Of a stretch of 64,000 nt of DNA, positions 1 through 9,900 are shown piece by piece (the stretch's first letter is position 1; every line of letters begins with the position of its first letter). The notes below the pieces were generated by a model. It was not told the origin of the DNA and did not search any database. It saw nothing but the letters and a program-made list of their open reading frames with translations. The translations under genes and the position numbers were made by a program. Where the stretch lies: the NCBI RefSeq assembly GCF_022601975.1, contig NZ_JAKVIR010000019.1:1-64000 (forward strand), in the 5' to 3' direction. The stretch is from Pontibacter sp. E15-1 (GTDB taxonomy: Bacteria > Bacteroidota > Bacteroidia > Cytophagales > Hymenobacteraceae).

Positions 1-1108
1 AGTAAAGCTAGCTAAACAGTACCAAAAGGTAAATATAGATAACCCTTTGTCTAATAATTAAATTGGAGAAGCACTAGAGCAAACAGTTCGAACTACCTTT
101 TCCAAACCCGTTGCAACCGAAACCAAACTTTTCCCAACCCAAAAGAAACCATCTGCACCTGCTTCCGATGTATCGAAATATCCCCCTTTTACGGGACAGC
201 CCATCACCAGACGGGGCTGCCACTGCGTTGCTGTTGCGTTGTCAAATGTTGCTTTTTGTTGGCAACGTATCAGCTGAGCAATGGTGCACGACACGGAGTG
301 AGGCATACAGATTAACACACATTGCTTTCTGGACGTCTGAAGCGCTTTTCGGGCTACTCTTTGGCTGCCAGCATCCCGGTTGATAAACCTTCGCGTGGCT
401 ATATGGGGCACGGCCATGCTAGTCTGTCCCATGGTGTCGAAGCGTTGCTTTCTGTTGCCGGTATATTGTTGCTCCCATGCTCCTCTGTCGAATGCCAGAA
501 GCCGTGGCCGTCCCGCTACAGCAGAAGCTGCTTTTGGGTGTTTCAGTAAATTGGCGTATTTTGATACAGACAGGAGCAACACCGGGCAACAACACAGCAA
601 CAGTTTGCTAAAACGGCATTACAAATGCTATATCTGGTAAAATCATCCTTTGAAATGCAAGAAGGCACTGTTTCAGGTTTTTCGGTAACGGTGTCACAGG
701 GTCATGCTGTCCTGGAGCAACATCAAGCAACAAAATTGCAATACGGAGCAACACTGTCTGATGCTTCGCACTGCTGTCTGATTCTGGCCAGCAACATTCA
801 TATCTGATGGCTCACTTCATGTTGCTTTTGCCTTGAGGTATATCGAGCTGATAATCAGGTCAGCGTAGTGGCAGAGGATATATTATTTTATTATATTTAG
901 GTTTCTACAATAACTGTAGATCCGGTGTATATAAGATGTTGGAGTAGCCCATCAAATTATCTTCATATATAACGTAGCCAACAACTGTGTACGCCTGCTT
1001 TACTTCAACACGCTACTATTAAAGCCAAGGCCTTAACTAAACATGAAGAGTTGCTTCCCTTTTTGTTGACAAGCGTGATAGTGTAACTTAATAAACAGAA
1101 ATTTACAA
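1..1108. other. gene-free stretch rich in AGCAAC/GTTGCT
   Basis: I see no convincing gene here; the open frames overlap one another in all frames and resemble no family I know. The stretch is remarkable for the pentamer GTTGC and its complement GCAAC: seventeen copies between 110 and 826, most extended to GTTGCT or AGCAAC, with one more at 1050. About one or two would be expected by chance. The strands are mixed. A longer common core reading GGAGCAACA is seen near 573 and 745. Confidence 0.6.
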
Positions 1109-1783
1109 ATGGAAAAGCTATCCATCAAGAATCTGATAGATTTCAGAAGAAAATCTCCACGAGGGCAACAGACCTTGATCAAAAATCTAAAGTTTCAGCA
1201 GAAATCAGATTCCGAAGGAGGCGGCGACTATTGGGTAAGGAGTATTAGCGCTTTGGGTAACACATTTAGGGAAAACGACAATCAGTTGATAAAAGACAAG
1301 ATTGATCACTTGTCAAGTGATCACAGTGCTACTGCCCACAGAACCACAAAATTAATGTACGAGAGGAATATTAATATTCTTCAGAACTATGAGGATTTTG
1401 ATTTTGATGAATGGAAACCTTCTAAAGACCTAAGATTTCTCCCCAAGCCAAAGACAAGATCCATATTGAACATAAACGGGCTACCTATTCAGGTTTTGCC
1501 GACCCATGTATTCGCATTTGATGATGACAAGGGTCCAAGATTGGGAGGGATATGGTTTGTCGCGAAGTTAGACGGCCTAACAAGAGAGGAGTTAGGCATG
1601 TATGCTGACGCACTTCATAGGTACTTGTGTGAACATTATTCTGAAGAATACACTATAGACCCTAATTACTGCTTGACCGTTGATGTCTTGAATTTGAAAG
1701 AGGCAAAATACAGTCAAATACTTAAAGGCGAGATACCAGCCTTACTAGCGTCTACAATTGATTCGATCAAATCAAGTTTATAA
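1109..1783 (+). CDS. hypothetical protein, 224 aa
   Basis: This is an ATG-started frame with ordinary AT-leaning codon use, and it stands alone between two gene-free stretches. The protein is soluble, with no signal peptide or membrane segment. The N-terminal half is basic and polar; residues about 88-102 are acidic (NYEDFDFDEWKP). The C-terminal half, from about residue 120, looks like a compact alpha/beta domain containing VLPTHVFAF and GGIWFVAKLDGL. I do not recognise the family and assign no function. The GTTGC/GCAAC clusters on both sides suggest that gene and flanks may have moved or evolved together, but this is inference. It could be a cargo or defence gene, for which nothing direct is visible. 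Confidence 0.7.
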   Translation: MEKLSIKNLIDFRRKSPRGQQTLIKNLKFQQKSDSEGGGDYWVRSISALGNTFRENDNQLIKDKIDHLSSDHSATAHRTTKLMYERNINILQNYEDFDFDEWKPSKDLRFLPKPKTRSILNINGLPIQVLPTHVFAFDDDKGPRLGGIWFVAKLDGLTREELGMYADALHRYLCEHYSEEYTIDPNYCLTVDVLNLKEAKYSQILKGEIPALLASTIDSIKSSL

Positions 1784-2224
1784 TTTCATCAGTTTTAAGA
1801 GCTGGTTTGATCCTAACTGAGGTTAGCAAGACGTAAATTTTTGGACGACAGCCTCGCTCGTCGTCTATATCAGTGTGTTCTCATTTCTCAAGGCAACAAA
1901 CAGAATTGCAGTGCAATTATAACAATTGCCTGGTGTTGCTAAATGAGCAACATCATCAGCAACACTAGGCAACGTGAAGCAATATTGGCAATATCATGAC
2001 TAACCTCACAAGCTTGTACTGCTAAAACGGCCGTTTTCTGGGACAACGAAAAGCGTTGGTTTCGGTTTGAAATTAGTTTGGTCTTTGGGTGAAATGTGTT
2101 TAAAAACTGTAAGCCTATTTCAGAAGAAGGCCCACGAGTGAGATGAAGGGAGCTTTAATTTGTTAGCTGGCGCAACTAAGTCAGCAGCACACGAACTCCG
2201 CTTTATCGTGCAACAGCCTAACTA
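1784..2224. other. gene-free stretch with second GCAAC cluster
   Basis: No gene is visible. A second AGCAAC/GTTGCT cluster lies at 1893-1973 with five copies in 81 bp, including the inverted pair GTTGCT...AGCAAC at 1935-1951. Small inverted repeats follow the upstream gene (GACGAC/GTCGTC at 1844-1864). The stretch ends at the TA used by the IS630-type insertion. Confidence 0.5.
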
Positions 2225-3389
2225 GTGTTCAGTCAAACCATTTTTGCTGGGTTTTTGTTGTATTCTTTATGGCAAAGCACAGGATAAAGTTAACAGACAA
2301 AGAAAGGGCAGACTTAGCCCATATCATCCGGCATCGCTCCTCGAAATCGGCCCAGGTCAGATGCAGCTACCTGCTGCTGGCCGCAGACGAGCAGGGGGAC
2401 AAGCGCTGGACCGACGAGCGCATCGGCTCGGCCTATGGCGCGAGCGTCTCCACGATTGAGCGGCTCCGCCGCCGCTTCGTGGAGGAGGGCTTTGACACGG
2501 CCCTGCACGGCAAGAAGCGGGAGCCCCTGCGGGAAAAGCTGCTGGACGGGCGCGCAGAGGCCGCCCTGATCGCCTTGCGCTGCAGCGACCCGCCGCAAGG
2601 CCACCGGCAGTGGAGCCTGCGCCTGCTGGCGGACCGGATGGTGGCCCTGGAGCACGTGCCCCACATGAGCCACGAGAGCGTGCGGCAGCTGCTAAAAAAA
2701 ACGAGCTCAAGCCCTGGCAGGTGAAGAGCTGGGTGATCCCCGAGGCCGGGCCGGAGTTTGTGTGCGGCATGGAGGGTGTGCTGGGGGTGTACGAGCGGCC
2801 CTATGACGCCCGCTTCCCGGTGGTCAACCTCGACGAGTCCCCCAAGCAGCTCATCAGCCAGGTGAGGAAGCCCTTCACAGACAGCGAGGGGGCCACTTAC
2901 CAGGACTACGAGTACAGCCGGGAGGGAGTGGCCGACCTGTACATGATTGTCGAGGCGCAGGGAGGTGCTCGTGGAGGAGGACCACACAAGCCGGACGTAT
3001 GCCAGGGTGGTGGCCCACATCGTGGAGGACATGTACCCCGGCGCCGAGCGGGTCACGCTGGTGGAAGACAACCTGAGCGCGCATAAATTAGCGGCACTCT
3101 ATGAGGTCTACTCGCCCGAGAGGGCAAGAAGCATTATAGAAAAGCTGGAGGTGGTGCGGACACCCAAGCACGGTTCCTGGCTCAACATCGCCGAGTGCGA
3201 GCTGAGCGTGCTCACCAGGCAAGGCCTGGACAAAAGGGTGCCTGACAGGCAGACCCTGCAGCAGCAGGTGAAAGCCTGGTACAGCCAGCGGAACCAAAAG
3301 CAGACAAGGGTCAACTGGCAATTCACCACCAAAGACGCCCGGGTGAAACTCAAAAAACTTTACCCAGCAATAATCACTTGACTGAACAC
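2225..3389 (+). mobile_element. IS630-family insertion sequence
   Basis: The element is 1,165 bp long. Its terminal inverted repeats begin GTGTTCAGTCAA on both ends (2225-2236 and the complement at 3378-3389) and match at about 24 of 28 positions. It is flanked by the dinucleotide TA on both sides (2223-2224 and 3390-3391), as expected for IS630/Tc1 target duplication. It is much richer in G+C than the surrounding DNA and holds one transposase gene with two frame changes, so it is probably inactive. Confidence 0.9.
2269..3381 (+). pseudogene. IS630 family transposase, frame-disrupted
   Basis: This is a DDE transposase read in three segments. The first, 2269-2724, is the helix-turn-helix N-terminal part. 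At the A8 run 2694-2701 a -1 shift restores the frame into KKNELKPWQ; this A AAA AAA site could be programmed. The middle segment carries the first catalytic Asp (NLDESPKQL). A second break near 2955 changes to the frame reading REVLVEEDHTS, which then carries the second Asp (VEDNLSAH) and the Glu (NIAECEL). This second break has no slippery sequence and looks like an indel, so the gene is called broken. The order D, DN, E and the flanking inverted repeats support the IS630 assignment. Confidence 0.85.
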
Positions 3390-3391
3390 TA

Positions 3392-3654
3392 GTCGTAGAT
3401 CCAAAAACAATTAAAAAAGCAAAGGCCCAATCCGAAGAGAAAGGGCTTTTGATAATATGTAATTGCCACTAATTGACCTGACACAACTGCTAACCTTTGT
3501 AGCAGAAGGCTTACAGGTTCATTTTTCTTTCGCAACCCCTCCATGGTTTAGTGAGAGGGGATTACGAAAGAAAAATGTTGTTTGGGAAATGTCAGGTTAA
3601 CTAATGTTCAATGCCAGATAATGTCAGCTTACATCCTGACTATTGCATATAATT
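3392..3654. other. spacer between the IS and the RHS locus
   Basis: No gene is visible. It holds the MITE-like element described separately and, at about 3416-3451, a weak GC-rich hairpin (GGCCC/GGGC) followed by TTTT. Confidence 0.4.
3474..3599. mobile_element. MITE-like palindromic element with 6-bp target duplication
   Basis: This is a 126-bp non-coding unit. Its ends are inverted repeats: TGACCTGACA at 3474-3483 and TGTCAGGTTA at 3590-3599, nine of ten matching. The identical hexamer ACTAAT lies immediately outside both ends (3468-3473 and 3600-3605), as a target-site duplication would. Inside is a long interrupted palindrome: CATTTTTCTTTCG at 3520-3532 pairs with 3565-3577, and CCCCTC at 3536-3541 pairs with GAGGGG at 3555-3560. 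No transposase is encoded. Lying 50 bp after the last gene of the RHS operon, the hairpin might also act as a terminator. Confidence 0.6.
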
Positions 3655-3975
3655 TTAATCTCCATAAAATTTGAGGTACATGTGAGGCTCTTCTAATGAT
3701 TTGTTACAAAACTCATTAAGTTGATCTAATAGTAGAACCCTTTCTTCATCAACTACATCGCTGTCTGATCTCAGCTTATAAATATCATCAATAAGATCCT
3801 TAACTTGTAGACTATTAAAGGTTGTATCATCGTACAGATCGATATACTTGAAGACTTTAAATAAGTTAGGATTTTTATAGCAATAGTTTACCAGTCTATT
3901 TAACATTCCTTTGTTGTCCAATAAATTTGCAACTACTTTACCTTTGAAGTCTTCCACTTTGATAGTTAATGGCAT
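3655..3975 (-). CDS. candidate immunity protein for the RHS toxin tip
   Basis: This is a 106-residue acidic soluble protein starting MPLTIKVEDFKG, with no signal peptide, and mostly helical by appearance. It starts 10 bp after the stop of the large RHS gene on the same strand and shares the low G+C content of that gene's 3' end. In polymorphic toxin systems the gene directly after a toxin tip normally encodes the cognate cytoplasmic immunity protein. Position, size and composition fit that role, but I recognise no immunity family. Function is inferred from context only. Confidence 0.6.
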   Translation of the reverse strand: MPLTIKVEDFKGKVVANLLDNKGMLNRLVNYCYKNPNLFKVFKYIDLYDDTTFNSLQVKDLIDDIYKLRSDSDVVDEERVLLLDQLNEFCNKSLEEPHMYLKFYGD

Positions 3976-3985
3976 AATTTAACTT

Positions 3986-6900
3986 TTAATTAATTGGTAG
4001 TCCAGGGAAAGCGGTGATAAGATCTCCTTTAGGACTCGTTATGACAGAGTAAACATTTGTAGGTTTTCCGGTTACAGCATCAAAACCAACATTACTTCTT
4101 GTTGTTACTACTCTAAGAATATTCCCATTAGCCTGCTTTACCATAGGCATATGTGTTGCTTGCTCAATTAATCCTTGTAGCTGTGTACGCGAACCAATGT
4201 AGAATTGGCTTTTACCTGCATACTTACTTAACTGTTGTGGGCCATGCTTTGCCATTATCCAATCAACCTGTTTAGCTCCTTGTCTAATAGACTGCCCTAA
4301 TAGCCTCGAACGACTGAATCCATTGATGAAAACAGTACTACTTCTCGCTCCTCTAGCAAATAAACCAACTAAAGGATTAGGTATTGAAACAGTGACTTCT
4401 CCTGTTTCAGGATCTTTACCCTGTATCGAGGTAAATTCGTCTACTTTCTCCGCAACTTTATTTACTAGTCCCCAGAAAGAATCAGATATATAGTTATGTC
4501 TCCCTTCTGTTGTAGACACATCAAGACTATTACCTGTATTCTTTTTCTTATTGTCATCTCCACCGTTACTATTCCCAATTCCATACTGCTGCTGCACTTC
4601 ATCCCAACCCACTTCTCTGTCACCATCCATGTACTTTCCAGTTTCCCAATTATATTGGGCTGCCATCCCTGTAGGATCTACAAAGAGCAATGGATTATTA
4701 TGCACATAGTGGTAAGGCGTTTCACTATTGAACATGTCAGACAGTGGATCAACAGTATTAAATCTTCCGATCTGGGCATCGTACATCCTGGCCCCATAGT
4801 CCATCCAGTTGAGCCCCAGCTCGGTCTGCTTCTCCTTGCCGTTGTACTGGAATAAGTGGTCCGGCGTCCCCTGCTTTTCGATGCCGACGAGGTTGAGGCC
4901 CCAAGGGTCGTAGTGGTTCTCCTGCACGTCCAGCGTGCTGGACTCAATGCTCATGTCATCAAAATACACATCCTCTGTGCTCTCGCTGGCCAAGAACACC
5001 TCCAGGAAGCCGTCCTCCTCAGCCCGGTACTCCAGCCCGAGCCGCTCCCAGTTGCCGCGGGCCCCGCGCGTAATAGTCCTGTACTCGCTGCCAATATAGG
5101 CACCCGCGCTGTCATAGGCAACATAGCGCACGTAGGCAGCGGGCACCCCCTTCAGCTTCTGCACCACCTGCGGGGTGAGGGCAAGACCCACGCTAAGCAG
5201 CGGGAAGCGGCTTTTGCCTTTCGCCGCGACACCCTCGCTATGGCTTTGCGCCGCCTGTGTGGCAACACCGCCTATCAGCATCGCTGCTAGGCTCTTGACG
5301 ATGCCTTTCCTGTCTTCGCGTTCATAGTGGCCGAACACCTCCACCTCGACCTTTTCGCCCTTCCTTACCTCCAGCCGACTGGAGGGCCCCAGTGCAAGGC
5401 CGTGGCGGGCGTTGAGCCGGGCTGCGTGCTCGCCGGTGCGGGCGTGGCCGCGATCCCGGCGCCTGGTCTGTGGTACGCGCTCAAATTTGCTTTCCTCCTC
5501 CTCGGAGTTCACCGGCTCCATGGTCAGGCCCTGCGAGTTGAGCACCATGTCCTTGAAGGTGAGGCGCAGGTTGCCCAGGTGGTCCTTGAGGTGGTACTCG
5601 TACTTCCACTTGTAGGTCTGGTCCGGCTGGTAGAGGGCCCTTCCCTCGGGGGTGTGCACGAACACCGGATCCCCTTGCTCGTACACGAAGCCCGCCGCGT
5701 AGTCGGTCGTACCGGTGAGCATGCCGCTCTCATACACCTTCTTCTGCAGCTTCTCCCCGGAGGCCGTGTAGGTGAACTCAATGCGGTTAACCGACAAACC
5801 GGCCGCGTCGACCGGACCCTCGAACTCGACGCGGAAGGGCAGGTTCAGGCGGTTGTAGGACACCTTGGTGATGCCCTTGTTGTCGTCCCGCTCCATGTTG
5901 CCGTTCTTGTCGTAGCCGTACTCCGGCCCGGCCGAGTACTTGCGGCCTCCCTTGTCCTCGAAGTCGTGCGTCGCGGCCGTAGTCTCCGTGTCGTCCACGC
6001 CCAGCAGCAGGTTACCCCTGCCCGGCGTGTAGTGGTAGGTGAGCGCGTCGAGCCGACCGTAGTCTTTGGGGCTGCCGGCACCGGAGATCATGCCCGCCCG
6101 GTTCATGAACTTGATGTTGCCGTTGGCGTCGTAGCCCACGCCCCACATGCGGAAGTCCTCCCCGTCCGCGGACGCGGTGTGGTAGCTTGCAGAGGTGATG
6201 CGATTAGCCTTGTCGTAGTCGTAGCTGTAGGCGCGCTGCCCGGTGCTGACGGAGGTCTGCCAGACCACCTCGGATATGTTGCCGTTGAAAAAGCCCTTTG
6301 CCGCCGTGGCCGCGCCCGTCTCGCCCCCCCTGTAGCTCCTTCCGCTGACCTGGTTATAGGAGAGCTCCATGCCGAACTTATCGTCGTCGTCGTCGTTTTT
6401 GTCGTCTCTGGTGAGCGTGGCGTTGTTGATGGAGGTGAGCCAGCCGCGGATGTTGTAGCGGAAGTCCACCGACTGCAGGAAATAGACGCGGGCGGCGTCC
6501 GTGGAGTGGAGCTTCTTGTCCACCAGCTGCCCCAGCTCGTTGTATTCCTGCTTTGCCAGCAGCACGGGAGCCTCGCCGTCGATGCTCTGGCTGGTGGTGA
6601 GCAGCCTGCCCATGTGGTCATAGGTGAACAGGTTTATCACCGTGCGCGTGGATGTGCCCGTGGTGTGCGTGAGCGTGGTTTCCTCCACCAGTCCCGACAG
6701 GTCGTCCCTGTAGCGGGTGGCCATGCGGTCGGTGCCGCCCAGGTGGTTGTCGGACACGCCCTCGAGCGGGCGGTACTCCCTGTCGTAGTAGCTCGCCGAG
6801 GTCAGCCACGCCCCCTTGGCAAGGCCCTCCATCCTGCGGACCCTGCCGCCCGTGGCAAGGCCCCGCACCCACACGGCCCTCAGGGCCGTGTTACCGGTAA

Positions 6901-9900
6901 AGGCAAAGGCTTTGATCTTCTCATAGTCATAGTTGTCATAGTAGGCGATGGTGAGCAGGTTCGCATCAGTCACGCCGCGCGGGTAGGCGTTGTTGAGCGT
7001 GTAGCCAACCTCTGCGTTGGCCAGATCGTCCTTTTCGAAGTGCACCGTCTCCTGGTTTAGCTCGCCCTGCACGGTGGCTAGGTCCTTGGCCATGGTAACG
7101 GTTCCCGTCATCACGGGGCGGCCCAGCGCGTCGTACTTGGTGAAAGTCCACTCGTCTCTGATCTGCTGCTCGGCGTCCTGCGTGAGCACGGGCAAGTCGC
7201 GCCGGTTGTAGGCGATCTGCACCGGACTGACGCCCGGGACCTGCTTCGTGACCATCCTTCTGCGGGCGTCGTAGCCGTAGGAGAAGCACCAGTTGGCCAA
7301 GAAGGCGGAGCCCTTGGGCAGCGCTATTCTCCCCGTGGCATCCGCTGGGGGGAAGTTGCCGCGCAGGCCCTCGGGCTGGATCACCAGCCGAAGGCTCCCG
7401 AAGTCGTCGTACACGTACTGCGTGACCATGAAGCCCGTTTCGGCGGTGACATCGGCGAAGGTCTCCGCCTCCTGCACCTTCTTCATCACCACGCGCCCCT
7501 GCATGTCCTTGTACTCCATCGTGAGGGCCTGCTGCTCGTCCCGCGCCTCGGACACGTATAGCGTGCCGGGGGCGTAGAAGCCCTGCAGGCGCCAGGAGGC
7601 GTTCACAAGAGTACCCGTGCAGGCAAACCCGGACGCGTCCGAGATTCCCTGCCCCTGCCCCTCCTCCATGCGCCAGTAGCCCGCAAGTCCATAGGTGCCG
7701 GGGGCGGTCACGCTGTGCACACCGGCCGCGATCTGGGCACCCGTCCTTGCCACGGCCCACACGTGCACCTCGTCGATGGCGCCCTTGAAAAGCTGCCCTC
7801 CACCCTGCCTACCGCCAATGCGGAAGTCATTCAGGGTAGGTTCAACGTCTGCGATAGTGCCGGAGGCCGGCAGGGCGTGAATTATCTTCCCGTTGATATA
7901 GGTCTTCACCTGCCCTCCCCCGTACACCACCGCCACGTGCGTCCACGCGTTCAGTGGGGCCACCGCCGTGGTGGTCGTCCATACCCAGCCCGGAGAGGAG
8001 TTGGCGAAGGCCCAGCGGATGGTGCCGTCCGGGTAGCGCGCGATCTCATACTCCCCCTCCTTGTTGACGATGATACCCTCAACTGCCGCCGTGGGGTAAA
8101 TCCAGGCCTCAATGGTCATGGCGTTGTCCATTGCAAGGACTTCCTTGTCCCCCACCTGCAGATAGCTGTTGCTGCCCGAGAACTGCAGGGCACTGCCCAT
8201 GGGGTTCTCGTGCTGGGAGCTCATGAAGCCCCCCTCGGCGGCCTCCCGCCACAGGCGCACCTCTCCCTTCCGGTTCGGGCGGTGGGCCAGCTTTACGGTA
8301 TTGCCCGCGGCCGAGCCCGGCACCGGCTGCCAGGCGGCGCCCGGGGCCCCCTGCTCGGCTACGCGGTTCAGCGGGGAGTCTTCGAAGACGGTCTGGGCGT
8401 AGGGCACGTCGTTGTCTATCCTGTCTCCCGCGGCGGCGTAGAAGCTCTCCACCTTGGAAAGGGCGTCCGGCTTGTAGAAGCCGCTGGTGCCGCCCGTATA
8501 GGGCAGGTACTGGCGGGGCTGCCGGCCCAGCGCGTCATAGCCCATGGGCTGCACGATGTCGTTCCCCGCCGGGCTTGCCTGCGTGCTCACCTCCTGGATC
8601 GGGCGGCCCAGCCCGTCGAAATAGGCGATGTGCTGCCGGCGCTGGTCCGTGGTGAGCCCCTCCAGGTTCGCTACCGTCTTCTTTCCCCGGGCAATGATGG
8701 TGTTGGTGATGATGTGGTTCATGTTCTGGGCGACAGTAACAGTCACCGAGGCCGTGCTCACGCAGCCACCGGCGGAAGTAGCCGTGACGGTGTAGGTGGT
8801 CGTGGCTTCGGGGCTCGCGGTGACGCTGGCGCCCGAGGTGGCGCTAAGGCCCTCGGCCGGCGACCAGGAGTAGGTGCCAGAGCCGCTGGCCGTCAGCGTC
8901 ACCGGGCTGCCGGCGTAGACCTCGGCTGAGGTGGGCGAGACGGCCACCTGCGGGGGAACGGTGCGGATCACGGTCGTAATGTCCCCGCTGTTGGAGCCGT
9001 AGCCCTCCGACACAACGTAGTAGGTGCCGGCCGCAAGCGTCTGCCGGAGCGAGGCGCGGCTGCTAGTTGGGCACGAGGGGCCGTAGTCGTCGTTATAGGC
9101 GATGCGATTGCCGCCCGCGTCCAGCAGGTGCAGATAGGTGTCGAAGCCCGAGTCGCAGTGGGAAATCTCCACCTCTGTACTATGGGCCAGCTCGAACCGG
9201 TAGTAGACCTCGTCGCTGGGCTGTCCGTAGAAGTTGCCGAAGCAGTTCGAAGTGCCAGTGTTTTTTGTGTCGGGGTCGGAGGCCCCGCAGCTGCTAAGGG
9301 TGCCCATTGGGATGGGGTTTGACAGGGTGGCCCCCTCCGGGCGGGTCCCGCAGGCAGAGAGGCTCAGCTGCGTGGTGATACTGCCGCTGTTGGAGCCGTA
9401 GCCCTCGGAGACCACATAGTAGGTGCCGGCCCCAAGCGTGCGCTTGATCGAAGAGGTCTGGCCCGTGCACAGTGGGCCCCCGTCGTCATTGCTCACAACG
9501 AGGTTGCCGTTCACGTCCAGCAGGTGCATGTAGGTGTCGAAGCCAGAGGCGCAGTGCGAGAGGAGCACCTCCTGCTGCGAGGCAAGGGTGAACTTGTAGT
9601 AGATGTCGTCGCTGGCCTGTCCGTACTCGTTGCCGTAGCCGTTGGCAGTCGCGTTGGAGAGCGTGCGGCCGTAGGGTGTGGCAGTGTAGGCGGAAAGGTC
9701 CCCAACCACGATCGGGTTGGAGAGGGTCGCCCCAACGGGCGCCACCTTCTTGACGGTCACGTACAGGGTGGCGCTGCTGTAGCCGTCTGTGTAGTCCACC
9801 CGCCAGGATCCCGCCGTGCCCCATCGGACATCCACGAAGTTATACTCCTCTCGGGTGATAGTGCCGCCCGTCACGCTCCAGGAGGGGAAACCGCCTGTCT

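Noticed and set aside
58..807. Several 60-180 codon frames on both strands
   Set aside because: They overlap one another, lack ribosome sites and recognisable content, and the region is dominated by GCAAC/GTTGC clusters instead.
2161..2220. GTTAGCTG ... CAGCCTAAC around the IS630 insertion, considered as an integron attC site
   Set aside because: The GTT comes first and the AAC last, the reverse of the attC order (RYYYAAC ... GTTRRRY), and there is no integrase or cassette array.
5327..7060. A 577-codon open frame on the plus strand, and other long plus-strand frames across 4.8-13.4 kb
   Set aside because: They lie antisense to the GC-rich RHS genes, whose codon bias keeps the opposite strand open; the translations are low-complexity Val/Leu/Gly/His-rich and resemble no protein family.
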